Below are positions 30,197-38,044 of a DNA stretch of 64,000 nucleotides, piece by piece. Made by a program: the position numbers and the translations under genes. Position 1 is the stretch's first letter, and every line of letters starts with the position of its first letter. Source of the DNA: Candidatus Korobacter versatilis (lineage in GTDB: Bacteria > Acidobacteriota > Terriglobia > Terriglobales > Acidobacteriaceae); assembly GCA_016185395.1 (NCBI GenBank), contig JACPNR010000011.1, positions 204,703 through 268,702 on the forward strand. The letters are read 5' to 3'. A model generated the notes under the pieces. It was given only the letters and a program-made list of their open reading frames with translations. It was not told the DNA's origin and made no database searches.

Positions 30197-31299
30197 AAGA
30201 CCACAACCTCACCGCGACATTCGTTCCGCGGCACATCCTGGTGGAGCGGAAGGCCGCGCGCGACCGCGCAGGCAAGCCGGTCGCCGGCCTGCACAACGTG
30301 TGGATCACGCTCAACAACCCGGACGAGCTGAATGCCTACACCACCGAGATGATCAAGGAGATCATCCTCGCGCTGCGCGAAGCTTCGAGCGACCGCGCGG
30401 CGGTTTGCGTGGTCCTCACCGGCGCGGGCACGCGTGCCTTCTGCACCGGCGGTAACACGCGCGAATACGCCGAGCTCTACGCCGGCGCGCCCCAGGAGTA
30501 TCGCCAGTACATGCGGCTGTTCAACGACATGGTCTCGGCGGTGCTTGCCTGCGATAAGCCGGTGCTCTGCCGCGTGAACGGCATGCGCGTCGGTGGCGGC
30601 CAGGAGATCGGGATGGCGTGCGACTTCTCCATCGCGAGCGACCTCGCCGTCTTCGGCCAGGCGGGACCGCGGCACGGCTCGGCGCCCGACGGCGGCTCCA
30701 CCGACTTCCTGCCGCTGTTCGTCGGCATGGAGCGGGCCATGTACTCGGGCACGCTGTGCGAACCATGGAGCGCGCACAAGTTCTACTGGCTCGGTGGCCT
30801 CACCGAGATTGTTCCGGCAGCGCGCCTCGAGGGCGCCTGGGTCCCGAACCCGCTGGTCGCCAGCGAGCGCACGCTCGACGAGTACGGCCGCTTCGTCTTC
30901 GGCGACTTCAAGACCGGGGCGGCGAAGGAAGATGCGAAGAAGACGCTGGCACGCTGCACCGTCGACCTCTCGCTGCTCGACGAAGCCGTCGAGAAGCTCT
31001 GCACGCAGCTCCTCTACACCATGCCCGACTGCCTGACCAAGACCATCGAGAGCCTGCGCAAGCACAAGCTGGAGCATTGGGACCGCAACAAGGAAGCCAA
31101 CCGCGCGTGGCTGGCGCTCAACATGATGACCGAGGCGAACGCCGGCTTCCGCGCCTTCCACTACGGCGACCGGGACCACCGCGAAGCCGACTTCATCAAG
31201 CTGCGCCAGCGGCTCGCCGAGGGCGCGCGCTGGAGCGAAGAACTCATCGCCGAGATCGCGCCGTGGGCCGCGAAGGTTTCGGCAGGAGCGGCAAAATGA
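30193..31299 (+). CDS. oah: 6-oxocyclohex-1-ene-1-carbonyl-CoA hydrolase (ring opening)
   Basis: 368 residues, longer than ordinary crotonases because of a C-terminal extension, as in Oah/BzdY. Crotonase-fold features: WITLNNPDELNAYTTEMIKE, AFCTGGNTREYAELYAG, MRVGGGQEIGMACDFSIASD and GQAGPRHGSAPDGGSTDFLP, the last typical of Oah. It adds two waters across the ring system to open it, giving 3-hydroxypimelyl-CoA. Start and stop overlap both neighbours by 4 bases. Confidence 0.9.
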   Translation: MKDHNLTATFVPRHILVERKAARDRAGKPVAGLHNVWITLNNPDELNAYTTEMIKEIILALREASSDRAAVCVVLTGAGTRAFCTGGNTREYAELYAGAPQEYRQYMRLFNDMVSAVLACDKPVLCRVNGMRVGGGQEIGMACDFSIASDLAVFGQAGPRHGSAPDGGSTDFLPLFVGMERAMYSGTLCEPWSAHKFYWLGGLTEIVPAARLEGAWVPNPLVASERTLDEYGRFVFGDFKTGAAKEDAKKTLARCTVDLSLLDEAVEKLCTQLLYTMPDCLTKTIESLRKHKLEHWDRNKEANRAWLALNMMTEANAGFRAFHYGDRDHREADFIKLRQRLAEGARWSEELIAEIAPWAAKVSAGAAK

Positions 31300-32102
31300 C
31301 CGAGACCACGAGCTACGAGAAGGTCCGCCTTGAACTCAACGGCCCCGAGCGGACGGCGCGCATCACGCTGAATGCTCCCAAGGCGAACATTGTGGACCGC
31401 ACGATGCTCGCGGAGCTGTTGTCCGCCTTCGATCGCTGCGCGCAGCGCGACTTGTGCGCCGTGGTGCTCGCCGCCGCGGGACCACACTTCAGTTTCGGCG
31501 CGAGCGTGCAGGAGCATCTGCCGGAGCACATCGCCGAGACCCTCTCCGCGTTGCACGCTCTCATCGGGCGCATGGTGGGGATGCCAGCACCAGTGATCGC
31601 GGCGGTCAAGGGCCAATGCCTGGGCGGCGGTTTCGAGCTGGCGCTCGCCTGCGACCTGGTCCTCGCTGACGAGACCGCTGTCTTCGGTTCTCCGGAGATC
31701 AAGCTCGGCGTCTTCGCGCCCGCTGCCTCGGCGCTGTTGCCGGTACGCATCGGGGCCTCGCGCGCTGCCGCCCTGCTTCTCACCGGCGAGAACTGCTCCG
31801 CCCGCGACGCGCGAGCCATGGGTCTGGTCGCCGCGGTCGCGCCCGCCGGCGGACTCGATGACCTGGTCGGCACGTATCTCGAGACACATTTCGTCCCACG
31901 TTCTGCGAGCGGGCTCCGGTATGCCGCGCTGGCCGCGCGCTGTCCGGTCCTTCACGCCGTGGACTACGACCTGCCGCGCTGCGAAGGGATGTACCTGGAA
32001 GAACTTATGGCGACGCACGATTCCGTCGAGGGTATTCAGGCTTTCCTGGAAAAGCGCGAGCCCCGCTGGTACAGGAACGCGCTCGCGGCCGTGCGCGACT
32101 GA
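31296..32102 (+). CDS. dch: Cyclohexa-1,5-diene-1-carbonyl-CoA hydratase
   Basis: 268 residues from ATG 31296 (ATGA overlap). A crotonase-family protein with HFSFGASVQEHLPEHI in place of the usual AFSAGxDL segment, GQCLGGGFELALACDLVLAD for the oxyanion site, and SPEIKLGVFAPAASALLP. This wording is that of Dch/BadK-like BzdW hydratases, which add water to the diene made by benzoyl-CoA reductase. The C-terminal helix region (MATHDSVEGIQAFLEKREP) is standard for crotonases. Metabolically it acts before the two enzymes encoded upstream of it. Confidence 0.86.
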   Translation: MTETTSYEKVRLELNGPERTARITLNAPKANIVDRTMLAELLSAFDRCAQRDLCAVVLAAAGPHFSFGASVQEHLPEHIAETLSALHALIGRMVGMPAPVIAAVKGQCLGGGFELALACDLVLADETAVFGSPEIKLGVFAPAASALLPVRIGASRAAALLLTGENCSARDARAMGLVAAVAPAGGLDDLVGTYLETHFVPRSASGLRYAALAARCPVLHAVDYDLPRCEGMYLEELMATHDSVEGIQAFLEKREPRWYRNALAAVRD

Positions 32103-32118
32103 TTTATCTTTGAGGCCC

Positions 32119-32835
32119 ATGGCGGAACTGGCAGGACAAGTCGCGGTCGTGACGGGCGGTTCGGGCGCCATTGGCGGCGCCATCGTGCAGGCGCTCGCGG
32201 GGGCGGGGGCGACCGCGTATTCCCTCGACCTCGCGCCGCCGCAGGGAAGAACGCCCTACGTCCAGTGCGACGTTCGCCAGGAGGCCTCGGTCGCGGCGGC
32301 CGTCGAGCAGGTCTCCCAGCAGCACGGCCGGCTCGATATCGCGGTGCACGCCGCCGGCATATCGCGCGACGCCGTGCTGTGGAAATTGACGGCGGACGAA
32401 TGGGACACCGTGCAGGCGGTCAACCTGCGCGGCGCATTCCTCCTGCTGCGCTCCGCTATCCCGCACATGCGAAGGAACAAGAGCGGCCGAGCCGTGCTCA
32501 TCGGCTCGATCAACGGCTCGCGCGGCAAGTTCGGCACTGCGGCCTACTCCGCCAGCAAGGCGGGGCTGATCGGGATGGCGAAGTCCGTGGCACGCGAGGT
32601 GGGGCGCTTCGGCGTCCTCGTCAACGTCGTTGAGCCCGGCTGGGTGCGCACACCACTCACCGAGAAGGTGCCGCAGGAGGTCCGCGATGCCGCCCTCGCG
32701 GAGAGCCTGGTCGGCAGCTTCCTCGACCCCGAAGACATCGCCGGCGCCGTCCTATATCTGTGTGGTCCCGCGGGCAAGCGCGTCACCGGCCAGGTCCTGC
32801 GGGTGGACGGCGGGCAATTCCTCGGTCCAACCTAG
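32119..32835 (+). CDS. SDR-family dehydrogenase, probable 3-hydroxypimelyl-CoA dehydrogenase
   Basis: 238 residues from ATG 32119, 16 bases after dch. Classical SDR: VVTGGSGAIGGAIVQAL for the cofactor, HAAGI, catalytic Ser in GSINGSRG and YSASK (Tyr/Lys), and the C-terminal GQVLRVDGGQF seen in FabG-like enzymes. As the last gene of the benzoyl-CoA operon it probably oxidises the 3-hydroxyacyl-CoA made by ring opening, a step usually given to an unrelated 3-hydroxyacyl-CoA dehydrogenase. That assignment is inferred from context only; a FabG-type role cannot be excluded. Confidence 0.75.
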   Translation: MAELAGQVAVVTGGSGAIGGAIVQALAGAGATAYSLDLAPPQGRTPYVQCDVRQEASVAAAVEQVSQQHGRLDIAVHAAGISRDAVLWKLTADEWDTVQAVNLRGAFLLLRSAIPHMRRNKSGRAVLIGSINGSRGKFGTAAYSASKAGLIGMAKSVAREVGRFGVLVNVVEPGWVRTPLTEKVPQEVRDAALAESLVGSFLDPEDIAGAVLYLCGPAGKRVTGQVLRVDGGQFLGPT

Positions 32836-33020
32836 TAGCCCTGCTCTTGCTCCTGCGCAGGCCGGAACGTCCTGGGCAGAAGCATGAACGCGATGCCGGC
32901 AACGATGTATGCAGCCAGCAGGCGCGAAAGGGATCTCTCGCGCCCGCTGGCGATGGCAACGGCCTCAGCGGGAGTCAGGCGATGCCCGGCGCGCGCCTCG
33001 ATGGCCGTTGGCAGCCGCAT
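32832..33020 (-). CDS. Small membrane protein, possibly truncated
   Basis: 62 residues, starting 12 bases after the Fe-S repair gene's stop. The first ~30 residues are charged (RLPTAIEARAGHRLTPAEAV), then one membrane segment (LLAAYIVAGIAFMLLPRTF) and a Gln/Glu tail ending at once. The helix start resembles the first membrane helix of a larger protein family often found beside NO-defence genes, so this may be the stub of a longer gene. It ends in overlap with the convergent SDR gene. Low certainty that it is expressed. Confidence 0.4.
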   Translation of the reverse strand: MRLPTAIEARAGHRLTPAEAVAIASGRERSLSRLLAAYIVAGIAFMLLPRTFRPAQEQEQGY

Positions 33021-33032
33021 CGTCGACCTGTT

Positions 33033-33749
33033 CTAGCCCTGCTCCATCTCGATGGCGCGCGGGAACAGGATGTTGTTCTCCAGATGGATGTGCTGGTGCA
33101 GGTCGGCCTCGAACGCCGCCAGCGCCTCGCACATCACGCGATAGCTGGTGCAGCCATCGGCCGGAGGTGTGTAGTCGCCGCTCAGTTCGCGCATGGCCTT
33201 CAGGTTCGCGCCCGCGGAATCGTGCTCCATCATCATCATGCGCACCGGGTTCTGCACCGTGCCGAACATCGAGATCGGCCGCGGGCCGTTGCCCTGCACG
33301 GCCTCCTCCATCTCCACGATGTACGGGAAAAGGATGTTCTCCTCCTTCATCATGTGCATCGTCATCTCGTTGCTGACGTCCGAGAAGTGGCGCTCGATGG
33401 GGGCCAGTTCCGGATGGTTCTGGCCATGAACGCTTTTGACCTTGGCGATGAGCGCGGTCAGGCGCGGCAGCTCCTGGCGCACGTAGCCGTGGTGCTTGCT
33501 GACGATGTGTTCCACGAGTTCGGCCTGGCTGGCGCGCAGCCAGTCGCGGTCGGACGCGCTGCGCTTCGCCGCTGCCTGCTCCAGCAGCGCCGCCACTTCG
33601 GCAAACGACATCTTTGCCTGGCTGCACGCCTCTTCCAGCCCGCGCTGCCCGCCGCAGCAGTAATCGATGCCGGCCTGCTCGAAGATGCGCGCGGCTTCCG
33701 GGTTCTCCGCGACCATCTGCCCTACCGTCTTTTCCGTGGTGATCGACAT
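33033..33749 (-). CDS. ric: Iron-sulfur cluster repair di-iron protein (RIC/ScdA/YtfE)
   Basis: 238 residues. The N-terminal ScdA domain has the YCCGGQ motif (residues 30-35) and the C-terminal hemerythrin-like domain supplies di-iron ligands: HHGYVRQELP, HMMKEENILFPYIVE, EHDSAG and HQHIHLENNILFP. It restores Fe-S clusters damaged by nitric oxide or oxidants and may release NO-bound iron. Its gene stands beside a Crp/Fnr-type regulator and has a TGAC-N4-GTCA palindrome ~60 bases upstream. Protection of Fe-S enzymes such as the adjacent benzoyl-CoA reductase would make sense but is only inferred. Confidence 0.93.
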   Translation of the reverse strand: MSITTEKTVGQMVAENPEAARIFEQAGIDYCCGGQRGLEEACSQAKMSFAEVAALLEQAAAKRSASDRDWLRASQAELVEHIVSKHHGYVRQELPRLTALIAKVKSVHGQNHPELAPIERHFSDVSNEMTMHMMKEENILFPYIVEMEEAVQGNGPRPISMFGTVQNPVRMMMMEHDSAGANLKAMRELSGDYTPPADGCTSYRVMCEALAAFEADLHQHIHLENNILFPRAIEMEQG

Positions 33750-33810
33750 TGCGTCTCCTTGAGTCCGCTTGGACTGGATCCACGGTACGGGGCGCGCGCC
33801 CTTCTGCAGA

Positions 33811-33822
33811 TGACTTTTGTCA
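33811..33822. promoter_or_regulatory. Candidate Crp/Fnr-type operator
   Basis: TGACTTTTGTCA is a perfect palindrome with the TGA-N6-TCA core used by Fnr/Dnr-like regulators (consensus TTGAT-N4-ATCAA). It lies between ric and the adjacent Crp/Fnr-family gene, ~62 bases before the ric start and ~38 after the regulator's stop. Confidence 0.5.
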
Positions 33823-33859
33823 CAGCTGTAAATGGTTGAAAATGAAGGGGAAGCGGAGT

Positions 33860-34558
33860 CTACTCGCTGGATTCCAGCTCCGCCTCGAGCCGCGCCAGGT
33901 CGGGGACCACTACCGTGCGGCCCTCTACCGCCACGATCTCCTCGGCTTGCAGGCGGCTTAGATTGCGCGACACCAGTTCGCGCACCGTGCCGATCATGCC
34001 GGCAATGTCTTGCTGCGTGGCCGGAAGCGTGAACTCGACGCCGCGCGCCGTCTTCGTTCCGCTGCGCTTCGCGAGGTTGAGCAACAGCGCGGCCATGCGG
34101 TGGCGCACCGTGGTGAACGATAACTCCTCGATGATCCCCACGAGCCGCCGCAACCGCCCGCCCACGATCTTCACCACGCGCAATGCGACCTCCGGATGTT
34201 CCAGGCAGAGCGCGCGGAAGTCCTGCTTGCTGACGAACACCAGGCGTGCATCCGTGATCGCAGTAGCGGAAGCGGGATAGGCCCCGTCATCGAAGACCGG
34301 TAGCTCCGCCACGGACGCGCCCGGCCCGTCGATGGCGAGCACCTGTTCGCGTCCCCCCGCCGACATCTTGAAGACCTTGATCCTCCCGCTCTCGACCACG
34401 TACAGCCCCTGGCACGGCTCGCCTTCCCCGAAAATGGCCTCACCGGCCTTGTACTGCCGAGATACGGCGCGCCGGACCAGGAACGCCATCTCGCCCTCCG
34501 ACAAGTTGGCAAACAGCGGCGCCCGCGCCAGGACCTCTGACACACCTTTTTCCGGCAT
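33860..34558 (-). CDS. Crp/Fnr-family transcriptional regulator
   Basis: 232 residues. Cyclic-nucleotide-like sensor domain (about 10-130: YKAGEAIFGEGEPCQGLYVV, GREQVLAIDGPGASVAELPV), dimer helix, then a winged helix-turn-helix near 170-215 (LPATQQDIAGMIGTVRELVS, RNLSRLQ). It has no N-terminal Cys cluster, so it is not an oxygen-sensing [4Fe-4S] FNR; a haem-based NO sensor (Dnr-like) or CooA-like protein is possible. It is encoded directly upstream of ric on the same strand with a palindrome between, which suggests control of ric and perhaps itself. Confidence 0.85.
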   Translation of the reverse strand: MPEKGVSEVLARAPLFANLSEGEMAFLVRRAVSRQYKAGEAIFGEGEPCQGLYVVESGRIKVFKMSAGGREQVLAIDGPGASVAELPVFDDGAYPASATAITDARLVFVSKQDFRALCLEHPEVALRVVKIVGGRLRRLVGIIEELSFTTVRHRMAALLLNLAKRSGTKTARGVEFTLPATQQDIAGMIGTVRELVSRNLSRLQAEEIVAVEGRTVVVPDLARLEAELESSE

Positions 34559-34605
34559 GGACCCATTCTACGGCCGCGATGGTGTGCTCGAGCGATGGGT
34601 GGCGG

Positions 34606-35145
34606 CTAGCCTTCGACCATGTCCGCGAACTTCGTCATCACTTTGCGGACCTTGGGCGCGACGATGGCCTGGCAATAGGGCTGCGAGGAATTGTTCTCGA
34701 AGTATTCCTGGTGGTAGTCCTCGGCCACGTAGAACGCGGTCGCGGGCTCGATCGCGGTCACGATGGGCGCCGTGAACTCGCCCGCCGCCGTCAGGCTGCG
34801 GACCTTCTCTTCCGCCACCCGCTTCTGCTCGTCCGTCCTATAGAAGATGACCGAGCGATACTGCGTACCCACGTCATTGCCCTGCCGGTCCGGCGTGGTC
34901 GGATCATGGATGGCGAAGAACACCTCCAGCAAGTCGGCGAAGCTGATCTTCGCCGGGTCGAAGGTCACGCGGATGACTTCCACGTGTCCGGTATCGCCGC
35001 CGCAGACCTGGCGATACGTGGGGTTGGCGTTGGTCCCGCCCATGTAGCCCGACTCCACCGCGGTCACGCCCTTCAGCCGATCGAAGACCGCCTCCAGGCA
35101 CCAGAAGCATCCGCCGCCGAGCACTGCTGTTTCGCCGTTCGCCAT
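34606..35145 (-). CDS. msrA: Peptide methionine-S-sulfoxide reductase
   Basis: 179 residues from ATG 35145. The MsrA active site GGCFWC (catalytic Cys 13) is at the N-terminus: ETAVLGGGCFWCLEAVFDRL. Further family segments are GYMGG, YRQVCGGDTGHVEVIRVTFD, VGTQYRSVIFY and EDYHQEYFENN. It reduces the S form of methionine sulfoxide using thioredoxin. No fused MsrB domain. It is transcribed in the same direction as the regulator-ric pair, fitting a small stress cluster. Confidence 0.95.
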   Translation of the reverse strand: MANGETAVLGGGCFWCLEAVFDRLKGVTAVESGYMGGTNANPTYRQVCGGDTGHVEVIRVTFDPAKISFADLLEVFFAIHDPTTPDRQGNDVGTQYRSVIFYRTDEQKRVAEEKVRSLTAAGEFTAPIVTAIEPATAFYVAEDYHQEYFENNSSQPYCQAIVAPKVRKVMTKFADMVEG

Positions 35146-35188
35146 GCCTAATAGATGTACACGAGCCGCGGCGGTTACAGCCGGGCAA

Positions 35189-35220
35189 AGAAAAAGGCGG
35201 TCCGCCATGCGGACCGCCTT
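35189..35220 (-). terminator. Rho-independent terminator of the BON-domain gene
   Basis: AAGGCGGTCCGC / GCGGACCGCCTT with a 3-base loop (35194-35220). On the minus strand it is followed by TTTTTC. Confidence 0.85.
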
Positions 35221-35238
35221 GTGTGTTGTTGCGTTCGT

Positions 35239-36369
35239 TCACCGCTTGGGCGTTTGCGGCGCCTGGTCAGGCGGCGGTGGCGTGGTCGTCGAGTTGGGGT
35301 TGGCGTTCTCTGCGCCGCGCCCGGCCACCGTGATGCGGTCCACCACCTTGCGATTGCCGGCGAAGGACTGCGCAATGCGTTTCGCCGTCTGCTTTTCCTT
35401 GCCCGTCGGCACCGAACCCGAGAGCTCGATGGTGTCGCCGCTCACGTGGACGAGGACGCTCGCGCGGGCGAGCGTGGGCTCGGCCTTGATCGCGCTCTCG
35501 ATCTTCGGTTGCAGGTCGGTCTCCGCCGCGCCGGCTATCGCACCCGTCGTGCTGCTGCCGGTCGGGGAGGTGGTCGAGGTGCCGCTTTGCGGCGTGGTCG
35601 TAGCAGCGGTCGCGCTGCTGGGTGTCGTGCTCGGTGAAGTGGACATCGTTGCACCCGTCCTGCTCGACGTCTGCCCGGCGCCGGGGGAAGCCGTGGTCGT
35701 GACCGCCGCGGCGGGCGTGCCGCCCGTCTGCGTGCTGGCAGACGCGCTCGGCGTGGTTGCCGCCCCGCTCACGCCACCCGTAGTGCTCGCGCCCGCGCTC
35801 ACGCTCGGCGAAGTGGCCGCCTGCGTTCCCGTCGCTGCCGTAGTGTTGCCGGCGATCGAGCCGGCGGTGTTCTGCGACGTGGCCGTACTCGAGGCTGCCG
35901 GTGAAGTGGAAGCAGAAACGCCGGCATCGGTCGCAGCGCCGGCCGCCGGAGCTGCCGAACTGGTGGTGGACGCCGCCGAGGCGTTCGCGCCGATGGTCAG
36001 CTTCTCTTTCACCTTCGTTACGCCGGAGACGGCTTTCGCCAACTCCTTGGCGCGCTTGCGGTCTTCCTTCGATGGCACGCTGCCGTTGAGCGTGACTTCG
36101 CCTTTGTCGACGGCGACGGTCACGGCGTGGAAGCCCTGCGTGGCGAGTTGCTCCTCGACCTGCTTCTTCAGCGCAGCGTCATCGCTGGCCGCCATGTTGC
36201 CATGCTCGTGCTGTTCGGACTTCGCCGCCGGCGCCGCCGCGTCGGGCATGGTGCTCGACTGGCCCGCTGCCGGATCGGGCCTAGGTGTCTGTGTGGCAGG
36301 TGCCTGCGACACGGCGTAGGCGGTGGCCAACGCCAGCACGAAGACGATCGCGTACAAAGAGTTTTTCAT
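35239..36369 (-). CDS. Secreted protein with two BON domains and a long Ser/Thr/Ala linker
   Basis: 376 residues. Signal peptide MKNSLYAIVFVLALATAYAVSQ. A first BON domain at about 65-130 (LKKQVEEQLATQGFHAVTVA, VTLNGSVPS, VTKVKEKL) and a second at about 280-350 (ESAIKAEPTLARASVLVHVS, IELSGSVPTGKEKQ). Between them are ~140 residues almost wholly of Ser, Thr, Ala and Gly, a likely flexible spacer. BON domains bind phospholipid or other envelope surfaces (as in OsmY and DolP). The C-terminus is Pro-rich. Ends with a strong terminator. Confidence 0.85.
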   Translation of the reverse strand: MKNSLYAIVFVLALATAYAVSQAPATQTPRPDPAAGQSSTMPDAAAPAAKSEQHEHGNMAASDDAALKKQVEEQLATQGFHAVTVAVDKGEVTLNGSVPSKEDRKRAKELAKAVSGVTKVKEKLTIGANASAASTTSSAAPAAGAATDAGVSASTSPAASSTATSQNTAGSIAGNTTAATGTQAATSPSVSAGASTTGGVSGAATTPSASASTQTGGTPAAAVTTTASPGAGQTSSRTGATMSTSPSTTPSSATAATTTPQSGTSTTSPTGSSTTGAIAGAAETDLQPKIESAIKAEPTLARASVLVHVSGDTIELSGSVPTGKEKQTAKRIAQSFAGNRKVVDRITVAGRGAENANPNSTTTPPPPDQAPQTPKR

Positions 36370-36836
36370 CAGGGTTCCTCTCCCGGAAACTGCTCTAAGA
36401 GATCAGAAAGCTGCGGACGATTGCCGCCGACGAAGGGCCTGAATTGCAAACTGCTCCGCGCTTTGTGCTGCAAGCGGAGTACCACTTAGGCGACAGCGAG
36501 CTCGCATTCGCTGACTACAAACCGCTTGATTTCAGCGGCTTACGGGCTTCGTCGCGCAGACCGCGCCGGCAGCGGGCATCCCACCGGCCACGCTCTGCTA
36601 CGCCTGAGTAACCGCATTCCTACAGTGGGTGGCAAGTGACACAGGCGCCCTCACGTTCCTGCGCGATCCGGCTGCTAAAGCCGGTCTCTCGTTTCCGGCT
36701 TCCCGTTCTCGCTGGCTCGGGGCCCGGCCGGTCCCGGGACGCACCAGCGCCAAGGGCGCGAACGACAATGGCCCCGCCCGGAAGGGCTGGGTCGCATCCA
36801 TTAGAATTGCGGGGCCGGCTTCAGCCGCGGCACAAC
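36370..36836. other. Intergenic stretch without recognised gene
   Basis: This 467-base gap lies between divergent genes. Short frames exist on both strands (for example one reading SDTGALTFLRDPAAKAGLSF), but none has a ribosome site, signal peptide or family resemblance that I trust. It must hold the two divergent promoters; none was clear enough to mark. Confidence 0.4.
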
Positions 36837-37298
36837 ATGCGACAGCTTTTCCCTTTCATCGTTGTCCTCGCGCTCGCGGGCTGCGATCAGGGCCCGAAGA
36901 TGAAGTTCGAGACACGTCTCGAAGGTGCGAAGCCGAAGGCGATCATCGCCGAGCGTGTCCAAGGCCAATCGCCATGGCGTGTCGCCCTGGCGTTATATCC
37001 AGAGGAGCCGCGTGCCAATCACGACACCAGGTTCAACATCTATGTTGACGACGGCCGGCATGAGCCACTGACGGGCGCGCAGGTCAACGTTTCGCTCGTG
37101 ATGCCGATCATGGACATGGGTAAAAACGAGTTCACCGCGAAAGAGGCGCCGCCGGGCGACCTCCCGAATCATCCTATTCGCGGCGTCTATGAGGGGACCG
37201 GCAAGTTCACTATGGACGACGAATGGGAGGTCTTCGTCACCGTGACCAAGGACGGCAAGAAGGGCACGCACGTCTTCAACGTGCGCGTCGCGGAGTGA
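36837..37298 (+). CDS. Small lipoprotein with YtkA/FixH-like domain
   Basis: 153 residues from ATG 36837. A lipoprotein signal peptide MRQLFPFIVVLALAGCDQ with the lipobox LAGC, so it is anchored in the membrane. The rest reads as an Ig-like beta sandwich: FNIYVDDGRHEPLTGAQVNV, SLVMPIMDMGKNEFTAKEAP, GVYEGTGKFTMDDEWEVFVT. The Met-rich MPIMDMG followed by GxYxGxxxFxMxGxW-like wording is that of YtkA/FixH-like domains that can bind copper. The open frame extends upstream without signals. Confidence 0.7.
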   Translation: MRQLFPFIVVLALAGCDQGPKMKFETRLEGAKPKAIIAERVQGQSPWRVALALYPEEPRANHDTRFNIYVDDGRHEPLTGAQVNVSLVMPIMDMGKNEFTAKEAPPGDLPNHPIRGVYEGTGKFTMDDEWEVFVTVTKDGKKGTHVFNVRVAE

Positions 37299-37503
37299 GC
37301 CGCGGGTGATTCGCGGCGCAACCGGCGGACTGTTCGCTGCGAAGACGATGGACCCGAGTCATGGTGAGCGGAGCGCGTCCGCGCGCGGTCGAACCATCCC
37401 TGCTTCACCGAATCCTTGCGGCACAGGGCATCCCATTGTATGAAGATGCAGAATATGAAGGTGCAGGAAGCGGCCGCGGGACGCAGCCGAAGTGGTGCGA
37501 AGT

Positions 37504-37974
37504 TCACTTCGGAGGTTTCTTCTCCTCGTAGCGGTCCACCGCGGCGTGCGCGATGCTGTTGATCTCCTCGAAGAAGGAGTGCGCGCCCTTGGTCTTGGTG
37601 AGTTCGGGCTCGTCCGAGCGCATCACGCGCAGCATCTCGGTCACGCGCTGCATGCGATATCCCTGCATCGCGTTCTTCAGGTCTTCGGGGTTTTGCGTGG
37701 TCGCTTCGATGTAGGCCCAGAGGAAGTGGCGAACGTTGTCCACCGCGTTCTTCAGGTCGTTGAGCAGGTCGCCCGCGACCAGCTCGTCGACGATGGCGCT
37801 GCGCTCGGCGCCGGGATGCGACGCGGCGTCGAGCTCCCGCTGCAGGACCTCTAGGTCCGCGGTGACGCGCCGGACGCGGGTGGTGATGTCGCTCAAGAAG
37901 TGCCCGATGGCAGATGTTGCCCCAAAACGGGTGCAAAGTATCACAGTCAGGGCGGTTTGACACCCGCTTTTCAT
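37504..37974 (-). CDS. Conserved-looking hypothetical helical protein
   Basis: Up to 156 residues; a TTG at 37896 (LSDITTRVRRVTADL) may be the true start, giving 130. Mostly helical: LEVLQRELDAASHPGAERSA, LLNDLKNAVDNVRHFLWAYI and MQRVTEMLRVMRSDEPEL, with a Lys/Pro tail. The LKNAVDNVRHFLW wording recalls small acidobacterial proteins of unknown function. It runs divergently from the DUF1385 gene. Not recognised further. Confidence 0.6.
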   Translation of the reverse strand: MKSGCQTALTVILCTRFGATSAIGHFLSDITTRVRRVTADLEVLQRELDAASHPGAERSAIVDELVAGDLLNDLKNAVDNVRHFLWAYIEATTQNPEDLKNAMQGYRMQRVTEMLRVMRSDEPELTKTKGAHSFFEEINSIAHAAVDRYEEKKPPK

Positions 37975-38044
37975 GCCCGTAAGCTAGCGAGACAGGCGGG
38001 CTGACCTGAAGCGTTTCCCCCGGAACCGACATCTAATCTCACGT

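Noticed and set aside
36598..36801. Minus-strand frame of 67 codons in the 36.4-36.8 kb gap
   Set aside because: No ribosome site and no recognisable family; both strands are open there, so coding is not supported.
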